Part shown: in pieces, positions 21,751-33,093 of the stretch | Layout of the letters: each line of letters starts with the position of its first letter | Numbering within the stretch: position 1 is the stretch's first letter | Origin: Multifurca ochricompacta | Lineage: Eukaryota; Basidiomycota; Agaricomycetes; Russulales; Russulaceae | Assembly: GCA_022496185.1 (NCBI GenBank) | Contig: WTXG01000154.1 | Location: 1 to 64,000, forward strand | Reading direction: 5' to 3' | Length of the DNA: 64,000 bases | Position numbers and translations under genes: made by a program | The notes under the pieces: model-generated | Seen by the model: the letters and a program-made list of their open reading frames with translations, nothing else | Told to the model about the DNA's origin: nothing | Database searches by the model: none

Positions 21751-22995
21751 ATGCCCCAGTATATGCTTCCCCAGCGAATTACTACCACAGAACAGTCCAT
21801 CATGTCTTTCATCGCCGCCTCTGCTGCCGTCGACGCCTTTGCTTCCCCCATGGCCATCGCAGAAAACTTCCTGTCTGCTCACCCATCCACTCATCCCTCT
21901 TCCCCTATCGATTATGAAGCTGCGGAGGCCCGTGTCAAGAACCAATCCCTGAACCCAAACGACAATTTCACCCACTGTGAAGAGCCCCACCCCAACGACT
22001 TACTTAACAGGGAAATCGATGATGAAGCCCCCGAGTTCCCTTTCATCCCCAACAACCCCAACTCCTCAATGTACTTCCCACTAGAGATCACCATGGCTGA
22101 CGGCACTACAGCCATCGCAAAATACATCTATTACACCAATGGCGGGATGGACGTGGCTGGATGTATGAAGAAGGATGGGCCGGTCTATGGGGCTCCCGTT
22201 TATCTGGAAGAAAGGTACACAGGTCGGCTCCATCACACGCTGACCGATGAACAGTTGGGTCACCTTGCCGCGGAGGATTGCCGCGCCTTTGCCATTGACG
22301 AAGTGCTGAACGATATGAGACTCCTGCGCCTGAAGGTGGAAGTTATGAGGTTGAGGAAGAACATCACATTGCGAAGGACACTGAATCAGCAGTACAAGGA
22401 GCACGCGAAGATGATGGCCAGGCTGACGAACGGGATGTTCCAGTTGGAACAGGAGATTGTGGACATTAGGAAGAGGTTGGAGGCGGGAGATGCATATCAA
22501 ACGATCGCTGAAAGGTACGCTGACACCTATGCACGACCCCTCCCCCCCCGTACCCTGGGAGCCGCCCCGACATTACTACCAAGCCGGCTCGAGATGCCAC
22601 GGTTGCATGAGAATCCACGTGGGGAGACCTGCTGGCGTTGTGATAGCAAGTATCACATCAGTTGGAATTGCCCTCTCAACCGCAAGTGGTGCCGACACTG
22701 CCGCAGCAATCTTCATTGGAGCCGGCATTGCATCTTCCGACGTGTAGGAGTGGCCCCAACGATCAACAACCCATCAGGCTGGTGTGGCAAATGCCTTCGT
22801 CACAACGCCGGACATAAAGAGATCGACTGTCCCATTTACGACCTGTGCCGCGCCTGTGGTCAGCACGGCCCGTACAGCTTCCTTCGCACCCATGCATGTC
22901 CACAGGAGCAGGAGTCGTATAGAGAGGACGATCGTAATGTAGCTGACGACTACTTGGAGCTGGTGCAGGATGATGACGGTACGAGTCGTTTCTAG
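21751..22995 (+). CDS. Gypsy B third ORF: four-knuckle accessory protein
   Basis: 414 codons from ATG 21751 (MPQYMLPQ) to TAG 22993. The upstream ATG used in C and D (overlapping pol) is ATA here, so the start is 24 nt after the pol stop. Conserved central block (MYFPLEITMADGTT, GGMDVAGCMKKDGPVYG, AFAIDEVLNDMRL), charged helical stretch about 190-265, then four Cys/His units at residues about 294-307, 314-327, 345-360 and 366-383, and an acidic tail. The first two fit C-X2-C-X4-H-X4-C; the last two are variants. No known enzyme motif, no signal peptide, no membrane segment. A nucleic-acid-binding or chaperone role is an inference from the knuckles. Directly followed by the polypurine tract and 3' LTR. 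Confidence 0.88.
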   Translation: MPQYMLPQRITTTEQSIMSFIAASAAVDAFASPMAIAENFLSAHPSTHPSSPIDYEAAEARVKNQSLNPNDNFTHCEEPHPNDLLNREIDDEAPEFPFIPNNPNSSMYFPLEITMADGTTAIAKYIYYTNGGMDVAGCMKKDGPVYGAPVYLEERYTGRLHHTLTDEQLGHLAAEDCRAFAIDEVLNDMRLLRLKVEVMRLRKNITLRRTLNQQYKEHAKMMARLTNGMFQLEQEIVDIRKRLEAGDAYQTIAERYADTYARPLPPRTLGAAPTLLPSRLEMPRLHENPRGETCWRCDSKYHISWNCPLNRKWCRHCRSNLHWSRHCIFRRVGVAPTINNPSGWCGKCLRHNAGHKEIDCPIYDLCRACGQHGPYSFLRTHACPQEQESYREDDRNVADDYLELVQDDDGTSRF

Positions 22996-23026
22996 CTGGG
23001 ACTGCTAGAACCAGAAGAGGGGGTGA

Positions 23027-23605
23027 TGTTACGCACCCTGTCCCTTCCAGTTTTCTTCTTCTTGCCTGGTGACGAACCCTCCCAGCCACCTACTCTTCAC
23101 TACATGATCACGTCTCCATCGTGGGACCCGTCACATGCCCTCCGTCCATCCCCGTGATCCACTTGTTTGCTTATGTTTACGGACTCTTATCGCTGCTTAT
23201 CGCTTATCACCCTATCGTACGACCGGACACTTACTTAGTTCCCTATCAGTGGAAGCCAGGCTTTACACCCTCCGCTTTCATATATTTGGGCCCACCTGAC
23301 CCCGTTATCCTTATCTCATTGGCGCCCGTTTACTTACGTATATAAGTCCACTGTAGCTACCTTGTAGACCTCAGACTCGACTTATTGAATACATCGGTGC
23401 TAGTCTTCTGGACTCTCCCTTGATTCTTGAACGTCTTCTTGTCTCGGTGCTTTTGGCACCTTCCGCTCACCATCATCTCAGAGTACAGCCTCTTTGACGT
23501 TGACTCATCACCTTTCACTCCAAGGGATCTTATTGGTCTCTTACCTGAACCTCTGTATCATGCTGTCACACAAGTCATGTGGAACGTCCTGCACCGGACG
23601 TAACA
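23027..23605 (+). repeat. Gypsy B 3' LTR
   Basis: 579 bp, preceded by the tract AGAAGAGGGGGTGA. Same length as the 5' LTR, with only transition differences seen. Confidence 0.95.
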
Positions 23606-23610
23606 GTAGT

Positions 23611-24577
23611 CAATAGGAGAAAGTGGGTGAGAAGGAGGATGCACAGGAGTAAGTAGGGGAAATGCATCGATGGTGGCAGAGGCGTTGATCTTAGAGAGAG
23701 ACATGGGCAAGTTTCTAGTCAGTTGTGGGGAAGAGAGCTGTTCCGCAACTTGTATTTTCTCTGGCTCTTTATCTGCCTCTGGGTGGCGTCTATAGAAGTC
23801 TTTGATGAGTTTGGGCGCAAAGACATCCACAGCAGGTTCCCACGAGCTGTCAGCATCTGGGAATCCCTTCCATTTGATCAGGTAATGGAGCCTTCGATTA
23901 CATCCTCAACCCTTCCATTTGGTGTCAGCAATACATTCCACTTCCCATTCCGGTTCTCCATCAATGAGGTCAGGGGGAGGTCTGGGAAAGTTCTGTCCAT
24001 GAATGGCGGTTTCTTTGTACGGCATTAGAAGGTTGGCGTGGAAGACAGGGTGTATCTTCCAGGTGGCGGGTAACATGAGCTTGTACGTAACATCTGAGAG
24101 CTTCTGTTCGATTACGAAAGGGCCATGGCGTCTGGGAGCTAATTTTGCCGTTGGGTGTGATGTGTGGATATTGCACCCTTCTAACCAGACTTGATCTCCG
24201 ACCTGGTAGGGCGTAAACTTAGTGGGCTTCTCAGTCAGGGTCCTTTGCACCTTCTGAAGGTTTCTGTTGGCCAATTCCCGTATTTCCTCCCATTGGTCGA
24301 TACGCTGTGTCACAGATGGTACATTCATGGGTTTGTCTGTCCATGTAGTATGAGGGTTCCATCCCATAATAAGAGAGAAGGGAGTGGTCTTCGTCGTTCC
24401 ATTCGGCCAGCTATTATGTGCAAACTCAGCTGTCGCCAGCCATTCTGCCCAGTCGTTCTGTTGTTCATTACACCAAAATCAAAGGTACTGTTCCAGCCAT
24501 TGGTTTGTTCGTTCTGATTGTCCATCCATCTGGGGGTGATATGTGGTGGATATGTTCTGTTGAATATCGAGACGTTT
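23611..24577 (-). pseudogene. pol: Gypsy A pol 3' part (integrase C-terminus, chromodomain) running into third ORF
   Basis: Reads YHPQ-equivalent region down to GPFVIEQKLSDVTYKL, EPEWEVECIADTKWKG, a TGA, LHYLIKWKGFPDADSSWEPAVDVFAPKLIKDFYRRHPEADKE. It then continues without a stop through MSLSKINASATIDAF to PIDY at 23611, which joins the third ORF at 8697. The chromodomain has one nonsense codon. The solo LTR at 24578 separates it from the integrase core. Confidence 0.85.
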
Positions 24578-25182
24578 TGTCACGACCTACCCAGCGTACC
24601 CAACAGACGGCAAGACATGGGGGACACACAAGCAGTGACAGTAGCCGCGCGGGGTCCGCAAGGACATCACCGGCTTAGTCATGATGTCCCATGCCAAAGT
24701 CCAGAAGACAGATACGGCATGAGGTACAGAAGCAGATCACGTGACAGTAAGGTTTGATGCCTCGTGTACAGAAGGACCCTGAACCTTAGTTGACGTGAGA
24801 AGACGGTGGCGCTGGTTCTGATGGAAGGTTCCATAGTCACATGTCCAGAACCACAAGCGTCTAGATAAGACTGATAAGAATGGATGACTAAGCTAGTACC
24901 AGCATGTATATATACCCTAGCTAGTCTCGCTCAGATGGTTCCCCATCTTGAGCTCCTGTGACAATCAGTAGCCTTGTGGACCTTTAACTTCCTTCCTTGC
25001 GTCTCACCACCCGGACTCCTCTCTTTGGTGCTTTGTCCTTCTGGGGCCTTGCACACTGATTGGCTTGTGACTGAGTGTAGCGTCAGACTTATTGTCTTCC
25101 GCATCGACCCAAGATTGTCCCAACCTTGTCCCTGTGACCTAGCCACCCGCACTCGACCACGTATGCCCCTCTGAGCGTAACA
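24578..25182. repeat. Solo LTR of a distinct LTR family (E)
   Basis: 605 bp with TGTCACGACC...GCGTAACA ends and perfect TSD CGTTT (24573-24577, 25183-25187), lying between the integrase core and C-terminus of gypsy A. It contains TATATATACCCTA near 24907, which suggests plus-strand orientation. No internal region of this family is in the window, so it reflects LTR-LTR recombination of an element not otherwise represented here. Confidence 0.88.
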
Positions 25183-27711
25183 CGTTTACAGAGTGCTCGG
25201 GTGAACATGGAGGCGAATCGTGGGTCTCGGTCAGAAATAATCTTCTGCGGCAGTCCATAATGCCGGTAGACGTGGTTCAGGTAGAGTTTCGTGACTCCTT
25301 CCACTGATATTGACTCGTTGCAGGGGATGAAAAGGGCGGCTTTTGAGTAGTCATGGTCCGTGATTGTAAGTATCGAGTCGTATCCCTGTGATTGTGGGAG
25401 TTTGACAATGAAGTCCATGGCGATGGTCTGGAAAGGAGCTGTCACAATTGGTGTAATGGGTGAAAGTGCCGGCAGTCTTGGGTGAGTGTTTACTTTATTT
25501 GCCTGGCATTCTGCGCATCCTTTGACATATGCTTCGATATCCTTTTTCATGTTTGGCCACCAGTAGTCTTGTTTGGCAAGGGCATAGGTATTTGCAATGC
25601 CAGGATGTCCTGCTGAGGGGAGGTCATGGTGAAAATGAATCACCCCCCTCTTAATGTTGTCGCCACCAGTGACAACCAGTCAATTGCTGTCCTTCCACCA
25701 GAGGCCATCTTTCATTTTTATGTTATGTGGCTCCGCCCAGGATTTGCACAGTTCCTGGTTCATGTTTTGCATTACTTGGGCCCATAGATCCATATCATGA
25801 AGGCTAACAACAGCGGTCTTTGCGAAGATGTCTTCTGGTAAAATGATGATATTGTCATTGTCGTTTTCCCCTTCATCTTGTCTGGTTGGTCTGGACAGGG
25901 CATCGGCTCGTGCATTACGGGCTCCAGGTAAGTGTTTGAGTGTGAAGTTGTATTCTTCAAGCTCTAAAACTTCTCGTGCTACTCATCAGCTGATTTTGTG
26001 CGGTTCTCTCCAGTACAGAAGGTTGGAGTGGTCTGTATAGATAATGGTTTTATGCAGGGATCCAGCCAAGTATGGTCACCAATGTTGTAATGCCTTTACG
26101 ATAGCCAATAATTCCCTGTCCCAAATGTCATAATTCCTTTCCGCTGATGAAAACATTTCTGAGTAGAATGCAACAGGATGAAGGATTCCTGCAGTATCTT
26201 TCTGTGATAAGACTGCACTGTTGGCATACATAGAGGCATCAACCTCCAGTTCGAAGGGTTTGGCCAAGTCAGGTTGGATAAGAACCGGCTCTGAGCTGAT
26301 AATCACTTTGATCTGATTGAATGCTGTCTGTTGTAGTTCGTCCCAGTGCCAGGGCACGTCCTTTTTCAGCAAATCGTTAAGTGGTTGAGCGATGGCCAAG
26401 AATCCTTTGACGAAGTGTCAGTAGAAATTACAGAACCCGATGAACAATCTGACATCTTTGGTACACTGAGGGGTAGTCCATTCTCAAATGCCTTGCACTT
26501 TTACAGGGTCCATGCGTACTTGCCCCCCTTCCAGGATTACACCCAGATATTCAATGGTTTTCTGTTCAAAGGAGCATTTGGCAGGTTTCAAATAAAGATC
26601 ATGTTTTGCCAGGATTTCCAGTACCTCATGAACTCAGGTTCGGTGATGGTGAATGTTGTTTCTTGTGGCTACCAGGATATCATCCATATATACTACAACC
26701 TCTTCTGTGAGGATCAGGTCCTGGAAAATGTGATTCATCATAGCCTGGAAGGTTGCTGGTGAGTTTGTCAAGCCAAAGAACATGACGTTGGGTTCGAAAA
26801 GTCCTTGATTGGTCTTGAAGGCAGCTTTGGGTTGGTTGCCCTCTCGGATGCGAATGTTATTGTATCCCCAACAGACGTCCATCTTTGAAAACAAGGCTTT
26901 ATCATGCATTTTGTCGATGATTTCCGAGATTAGAGGAAGTGGGTAGTTATTTTTCACCATGAGTTCGTTGATCCGTCTGTAGTCCTGTACCAGTCGCAGT
27001 TTCCCATCCTTCTTTTTAATGAAAAAGAAGGGTGATGCATAAGGCGAGTTGGAAGGTCATATGTATCCTTTTGCCAGGTGTTCCTCCAGAAAGGCAGAAA
27101 GCACTTCCTTTTCCAGTTGCGATAGGGGATAGATTTTACAGTCTACTGATCGCGGGGCATCCAGGACGAAGTCAATGGCATGGTCCCAAGGTCGAGAGGG
27201 AGGAAAGCGTTGTGATTCTTCCTCTGAGAAAACCTTCCAATGTCGGTGATATTCTGCAGGGACTACTTCTTCAAATGTCTTTTCTGGGTTCTTCTGGGCC
27301 TCTGCCTGGGCTAGTTCTGATGCTTTCGTGACATAACAATACACCTGATCCACAGGTTCCACGTCACTCCAGGTGACAGCCGATCCCATGACAATAGCAT
27401 GGGTGAGAGGGTGTCGTGCAGCGTAGTCATATCCTAGGGACATGATGATAACTGGGTAGAAATCTTTGTCCATGGTGGCCTCCGCCCAGTTGATCTTGGG
27501 TTCAAATGCTGCCAGCCATGGGTATCCTAAAACCATGTCTTCTTCTCCTAGATCCGTGATGAGGAAGCGAAGCTGCTTTGTTCGTTCTCCAACCTGTACT
27601 TCTAAATCACAACAATGTGTGATTTTCCCAGCTTTGTTAGCTGTTCCATCTATATTCCAGATATTTTTCTCTTGGGGAAGTAACTGCGTCCCCAACCCTA
27701 ACGTTCTCTGG
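25183..27711 (-). pseudogene. pol: Gypsy A pol, protease end through integrase core
   Basis: On the minus strand from 27711: protease remainder and linker (27057-27695, GEEDMVLGYPWLAAFEPKINW), RT (26634-26960, [24 protein letters not shown]), RNase H (26076-26399, LEVDASMYANSAVLSQKD), integrase (25089-25643, AGHPGIANTYALAKQDYWWP, TITDHDYSKAALFIPC). The frame is interrupted by at least seven stops, mostly TGA where relatives have Arg codons (for example [33 protein letters not shown]). Homology to gypsy B is continuous otherwise. Confidence 0.88.
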
Positions 27712-28300
27712 TGTTACGTCCGGTGTGGGACATTCCGCATGACTTGTGCAACAGCGTTGGTCAAGAGTTTCAGATAAGAGGTCAATAGGACCTCTTGGAG
27801 TTTTAGGGGACAAGTCAAAGTCAAAGGGGCTGTTCCCTAAGACGATGGTGAGCGGAGAGTGCCGAAAGCACTGAGACAGACGAGTCAGAGATCGCAAGGG
27901 GAAGTCCGAAAGATGAACACCGATGTATTCAATAAGTTGAGTCTGAGGTCTACAATGTAGCTACAGCAGGCTTATATACGTAATCGAGTGGGCGTCTAAA
28001 GATAAGATAATCTAGGATCATGTGGGCCCGAATATACGAAAGCGGAGGGCATAAAGTTGCGCTTCTGATAGGGAATTAAGTAAGTGTCCGGTCTTAGAGA
28101 TAAGGGATAAGAGATAAGCAAATGGCGGGTCAAACATAAGTACATTGATATAAACAAAGGCAAAGATGGTCACGGGGAAGGAAGTAGAGCATGTGAAGGA
28201 TCCCACGATGGAGACGTGATCTGGTAGTGGAGAGTAGGTGGCAAGGAGGGGTCGTCGTTGGGTAAAAAGAAAAAGACAGGGAGGGACGGGGTTCATAACA
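27712..28300 (-). repeat. Gypsy D 3' LTR
   Basis: 589 bp with the minus-strand polypurine tract just to the right at 28301-28314 (plus strand TCACCCCCTCTTCT). Confidence 0.94.
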
Positions 28301-28331
28301 TCACCCCCTCTTCTGGTTCTAGCAGACCCGG

Positions 28332-29639
28332 CTAGAAACGACTTGTACCATCATCATCCTGTACCAGCTCCAGGTAATCATCAGCTACATTACGGTCATC
28401 CATGCTGTATGACTCCAACTCTTGCAGGCACACGTGGGTACAAAGGAATCCATATGGGCCGCGCTGGCTGCATGCGCGGCATAAGTCGTAGATGGGGCAA
28501 TCAATTTCTTTATGCCCGGCGTTGTGGCGAAGGCACTTGCCACACCAGCCCGATGGATTGGTGATAGTCGGGGCTACTCCTACGCGTCGAAAGATACAGT
28601 GTCGGCTCCAGTGGAGGTTGCTTCGGCAGTGTCGACACCACTTGCGGTTGAGGGGGCAGTTCCAGCTTATGTGATACTTGCTATCACATCGCCAGCAGGT
28701 TTCCCTGCGCGGGTTCTCGTGCAGCCGTGGCATCTCAAGCCGGGTCGGCAGCAGCGTCGGGGCCACGCCCAGGGTTCGAGGGGGGAGGGGTCGTGCATAA
28801 GTGTCCGCGTACCTTTCAGCAATAGTCTGGTACGCATCCCCCGCTTCTAACCTCTTCCTGATGTCCACAATCTCCGACTCCAGCTGAAACATCCCGTTTG
28901 TCAGCCTTGCCATCATCTTTGCGTGCTCCTTGTACTGTTGGTTCAGCGTCCTCCTCAAGGTGATACTCTTCCTCAGCCTCATAACTTCTGCCTTCAAGCG
29001 CGGTAGTCTCATGTCGTTCAACACCTCATCGATCGCGAAGGCGCGACAGTCCTCCGCAGCAAGATGACCCAACTGTTCATCAGTCAGTGTGTGATGGAGT
29101 CGGCCAGTATACCTTTCCTCCAGGTAGACGGGGGCTCCGTAAACCGGCCCGTCCTTCTTCATACACCCCGCCACATCCATCCCACCATTGGTGTAGTAAA
29201 TGTACTTGGCAATAGCTGTGGATCCATCAGCCATTGTGATTTCCAAGGGGAAGTACATCGACGAGTTGGGATTGTTGGGGATGAACGGGAATTCAGGGGC
29301 TTCGTCGTCGATCTCTCTGTTGAGCAGGTCATTGGGGTGGGGGTCTTCGCAGTGGGTGAAGTCGTCGTTTGGGTTCGGGGATTGGTTTTTGACGCGGGCC
29401 TCCGCGGCTTCATAGTCGATAGGGGAAGAGGGGCGTGTGGAAGGATGAGCAGAGGGGAAATTCTTGACAGCCACGTTTGTGGCAGTGAAGGCGTCGACGG
29501 CGGCATTGGCAGCGATGAAAGACATGATAGATTGGATGGTGGTAGGACTTTGCTGAGAGAGCATGTACTGGGGGGTTTCTTCGGGGTCTGTGGATTGGTC
29601 CCTTTTAACTGTCTCTGGGTGCTTCTGGATGTCGGTCAT
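28332..29639 (-). CDS. Gypsy D third ORF: four-knuckle accessory protein
   Basis: 435 codons from ATG at 29639 (MTDIQKHPETVKR) to the stop at 28332. The start overlaps the last 35 nt of pol in the +1 frame, exactly as in gypsy C. Domain order matches B and C: Ser/Thr/Pro-rich N-terminus, the MYFPLEITMADGS block, charged helical segment, four Cys/His knuckles, acidic tail DDDGTSRF. Intact although gag and pol of this element carry nonsense mutations. Function not known; nucleic-acid binding inferred from the knuckles only. Confidence 0.86.
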   Translation of the reverse strand: MTDIQKHPETVKRDQSTDPEETPQYMLSQQSPTTIQSIMSFIAANAAVDAFTATNVAVKNFPSAHPSTRPSSPIDYEAAEARVKNQSPNPNDDFTHCEDPHPNDLLNREIDDEAPEFPFIPNNPNSSMYFPLEITMADGSTAIAKYIYYTNGGMDVAGCMKKDGPVYGAPVYLEERYTGRLHHTLTDEQLGHLAAEDCRAFAIDEVLNDMRLPRLKAEVMRLRKSITLRRTLNQQYKEHAKMMARLTNGMFQLESEIVDIRKRLEAGDAYQTIAERYADTYARPLPPRTLGVAPTLLPTRLEMPRLHENPRRETCWRCDSKYHISWNCPLNRKWCRHCRSNLHWSRHCIFRRVGVAPTITNPSGWCGKCLRHNAGHKEIDCPIYDLCRACSQRGPYGFLCTHVCLQELESYSMDDRNVADDYLELVQDDDGTSRF

Positions 29640-32600
29640 GGAACTCCGAGATAAGGACTGGGGCAAAGATATCTTGGGCGGGTTCCCACGAGTTGTCAGA
29701 GTCTGGGAATCCTTTCCACTTGACTAGGTAATGTAGTTTGCGCCCTCGGCCTTGTCGTCTCGAATTTAAAATGTGCTCCACTTCCCACTCTTCTTCTCCA
29801 TCGATAAGGTCAGGTGGGGGTCTCGAGAAGTTTTCTCCATGCAGGGTCGTTTCCTTATATGGTGTGAGCAATTTGGCATGGAAGACTGGATGAATGCGCC
29901 ATGTAGGGGGGAGTTCAAGTTCATATGACACATCTGACAGCTTCCTTGTTATCTTGAAAGGTCCGTGATGTCGGGGCGCTAACTTGGCTGTCAGGTGTGA
30001 CATGTGAATATTCTTCCCTTCCAACCATACCATGTCATTGGTCCAATAAGGCGTAAACCTTGTAGGCTTCTCTGTCAGGGTCTTTTGCGCTTTCAACAGG
30101 TTCTCATTGGCTGATTTCCAAATCTCTTCCCATTGGTTGATATGCTGTGTGGCTGAAGGGACGTTCGTCGGCTTTCCAGTCCATGTGGCTCGAGGCGTCC
30201 ATCCCATGATAAGTGAGAATGGGGAGTATTTTGTGGTGCCATTGGGCCAGGAGTTGTGTGCAAATTCTGCCGTTGCGAGCCAGTCCGCCCAGTCGTCCTG
30301 TCGTCCGTTGCACCAAAATCGAAGATACTGTTCAAGCCACTGATTGGTTCTTTCCGACTGTCCATCCGTCTGTGGGTGATACGCCGTGGAAATGTTTTGT
30401 GCGATGTTCAGTGTTCTGCAGAGTGCCCTGGCGAACGCGGACGTGAAGCGTGGGTCGCGGTCTGAGATGATCTTTTCAGGGAGGCCATAGTGTCTGTAGA
30501 CATGATCTAGGTAAAGCTTGGCCACTCCTTCTGCCGTAATGGACTCATTGCAGGGTATGAACAGCGCTGCTTTTGAACAGTCGTGGTCAGTGATGGTTAG
30601 GATTGAGTCGAAGCCTCTAGAAGTGGGGAGTTTGACAATGAAGTCCATGGCTACGGTCTGGAATGGTTGTGAAGTCGTTGGTGTGATTGGGAGAAGTGCC
30701 GGTGGGTGTGGGTGTGTATTTACTTTGTTGGCCTGGCAATCCGCACATCCTTTCACATATTCTTCTACATCCTTCTTCATGTTCGGCCACCAGTAGTCTC
30801 GTTTGGCGAGGGCATAGGTGTTAGCGATGCTGGGGTGGCCTGCAGAAGGGAGGTCATGGTGAAAATGGATCACCCCCCTCTTAATGTTGTCGCCACCGGT
30901 GACAACGAGTCGATCCCCGTCCTTCCACCAAAGGCCGTCAATTTCCTTTAGATTATGTGCCTCTGCCCATGTTTTGCACAGCTGTTGATTCATGTTTTGC
31001 GATACTTGGGCCCACAGATCCATGTCATGAAGACTGACAATGGCCGTCCTTGTAAAAACCTCTTCCGGGAGTACTGTTACATCATTGTTGTCCTCTGCAC
31101 CGTTATTTAGATCAGGTCATCGTGATAGGGCATCTGCGTGAGCGTTACGACTTCCAGCAATGTGCTTCAATTCAAAGTTGTACTCTTCGAGCTCCAAGAC
31201 TTCATGAGCAACTCGCCAGCTTATTTTATGGGGTTCCTTCCAGTATAGTAGATTGGAGTGATCAGTATGGATGATGGTCTTGTGAGGGGTTCCTGCTAGG
31301 TATGGCCACCAGTGTCGTAACGCTTTTACTATGGCCAGCAACTCTCTATCCCAAATGTCATAATTTCGTTCCACAGATGAGAATGTCTCCGAGTAAAAGG
31401 CTACAGGGTGGAGAAGTCCCATCGCGTCTCGTTGGTTTAATACGGCACCATTTGCAAAGTGAGATGCGTCGACTTCAAGTTCAAAAGGTTTCTGCAGATC
31501 CGGTTGTAAGAGGACTGGTTCTGCGCCGATGATATCACGAATCTGTTCGAAGGCCATTTGATGTTCCTCTGTCCAATGCCAAGGGACGTCTTTCTTCAGT
31601 AATCCATTTAGTGGTTGGGCGATCCCTGAGAACCCTCGGACGAAGCGTCGATAGAAGTTGCAGAAACCAATGAATGACCGCACGTCCTTGACACATGTAG
31701 GCACTGGCCATTCCCGAATTCCCTGTACCTTTACGGGGTCCATCCGCACCTGTCCTCCCTCCAGGATAACTCCTAGATACTCTACACTCAATTGTTCAAA
31801 TGAACACTTGGCAGGTTTAAGGTATAAGTCGTGTTCACGTAGGATATCCAACACCTGATGTACTTGTTCTCGATGGTGGGCTAGGTCATTCTTGGTAGCA
31901 ACCAATATGTTGTCCATATAAACCACTACTTCGCCAGTAAGAATGAGGTCGCGGAATATGTGGTTCATCATGGACTGAAACGTTGCCAGTGAATTCGTAA
32001 GGCCGAAGAACATGACGTTCGGCTCGAACAACCCTTGATTTGTCTTAAACGCCGCTTTACATTGGTCGCCCTCTTTGATCCTGACATTGTTGTAGCCCCA
32101 TTGTACGTCCATTTTCGAGAAGAGGGATTTGTCCCTCATGGTGTCAATGAGTTCAGAAATTAGTGGCAGAGGGTAGGCATTTTTTACAGTGTACGTGTTG
32201 ATCTTGCAGTAATCCTGGACAGGTCGCAGTTTGCCATCCTTCTTCTTGATGAAGAAGAAGGGTGAGGCATACTGCGACTTGGATGGGTGAATGTATCCTT
32301 TGGCCAGATGTTCCTCCAGGAATTCCGTGAGTGCAGCTTGTTCGGACTGGGACAGAGGGTAGATTTTACAGTCTATGGCAGCCGGTGTGTCAGGGAGAAA
32401 GTCAATGGCATGGTCCCATGGCCGTTCTGGAGGAAAGCGATGTGACTCTTCCTTGGAGAATACCTTCCAATGCTGCTGGTAGACATCCGGCACTATCTCA
32501 TGGTAGGTCTTCTCACTCTGTCCTTGTACCGCCTTCTGGGCCAGTTCTGATGCTTTGGTGACGTAGCAATGGCCGGGGTCTTTTTCTGTACGTGCGGCCC

Positions 32601-33093
32601 CTATTACTGGATGTCGGATTGCATAGTCATACCCTATTGACATAATAATAGTGGGGTATGATTCTTTATCCATTGTCGCATCAGCCCAGTTGATCCTGGG
32701 TTCAAACGCGGCAAGCCACGGGTATCCTAGGATGAGGTCTTCGTCTCCTAGGTCCGTAATTAGGAAACGAATGTTTTTTGTAGCCTCTCCGACCTGGACT
32801 TTTAGATCCGTATAGTGAGTGATCTTTCCAGCGTGATTGGCTGTTCCGTCAATATTCCAGATGTTCTTCTCCTGGGGAAGTGCCAGCTGTCCCAAACCCA
32901 TGGTTTTGACGAGTCGTGGGTGAATAAAATTGTCTGTGGCTCCAGAGTCCACTAAAATATCTCGATCGGCTGTCCTCTGTGTAGTTTCAAAATGGACTGG
33001 TATTTTCAATGATTTGAATCGACTAGTATACACAGAGGTAACATGGAGTGCTCGTGCCCAGGCCGATGGGTTTGAGCCTAACAAAAATCCTTT
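29605..33093 (-). pseudogene. pol: Gypsy D pol, one nonsense codon
   Basis: Full chromovirus pol: protease DILVDSGATDNFI, RT with YMDNILVAT (the usual second Asp of YMDD is Asn here), RNase H, integrase with HHCC and core, and a chromodomain (EWEVEHILNSRRQGRGRKLHYLVKWKGF). One in-frame TGA lies between RNase H and integrase (LSR*PDLN, near 31113). Both the TGA and the Asp-to-Asn change at the catalytic site would inactivate it; both can be explained by transitions. Confidence 0.9.

Larger units (their letters stand above)
8703..23605 (+). mobile_element. Gypsy B (chromovirus with third ORF), plus strand, host of gypsy C
   Basis: LTRs of 579 bp (8703-9281, 23027-23605), TSD GTAGT (8698-8702 and 23606-23610). 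Removing gypsy C leaves about 7.46 kb with intact gag, pol and third ORF; the only damage seen is the insertion of C in the protease region. The LTR pair differs at about six visible sites, all C/T or G/A. It is inserted in gypsy A at the pol/third-ORF junction. Confidence 0.96.

Noticed and set aside
21751..22995. Third ORF as an envelope gene
   Set aside because: No signal peptide, transmembrane segment or cleavage site; instead four Cys/His knuckles and an acidic tail.
29605..29666. Third ORF of gypsy D starting at 29666
   Set aside because: That codon is TTG; the first ATG in frame is 29639, at the position matching the ATG in gypsy C.
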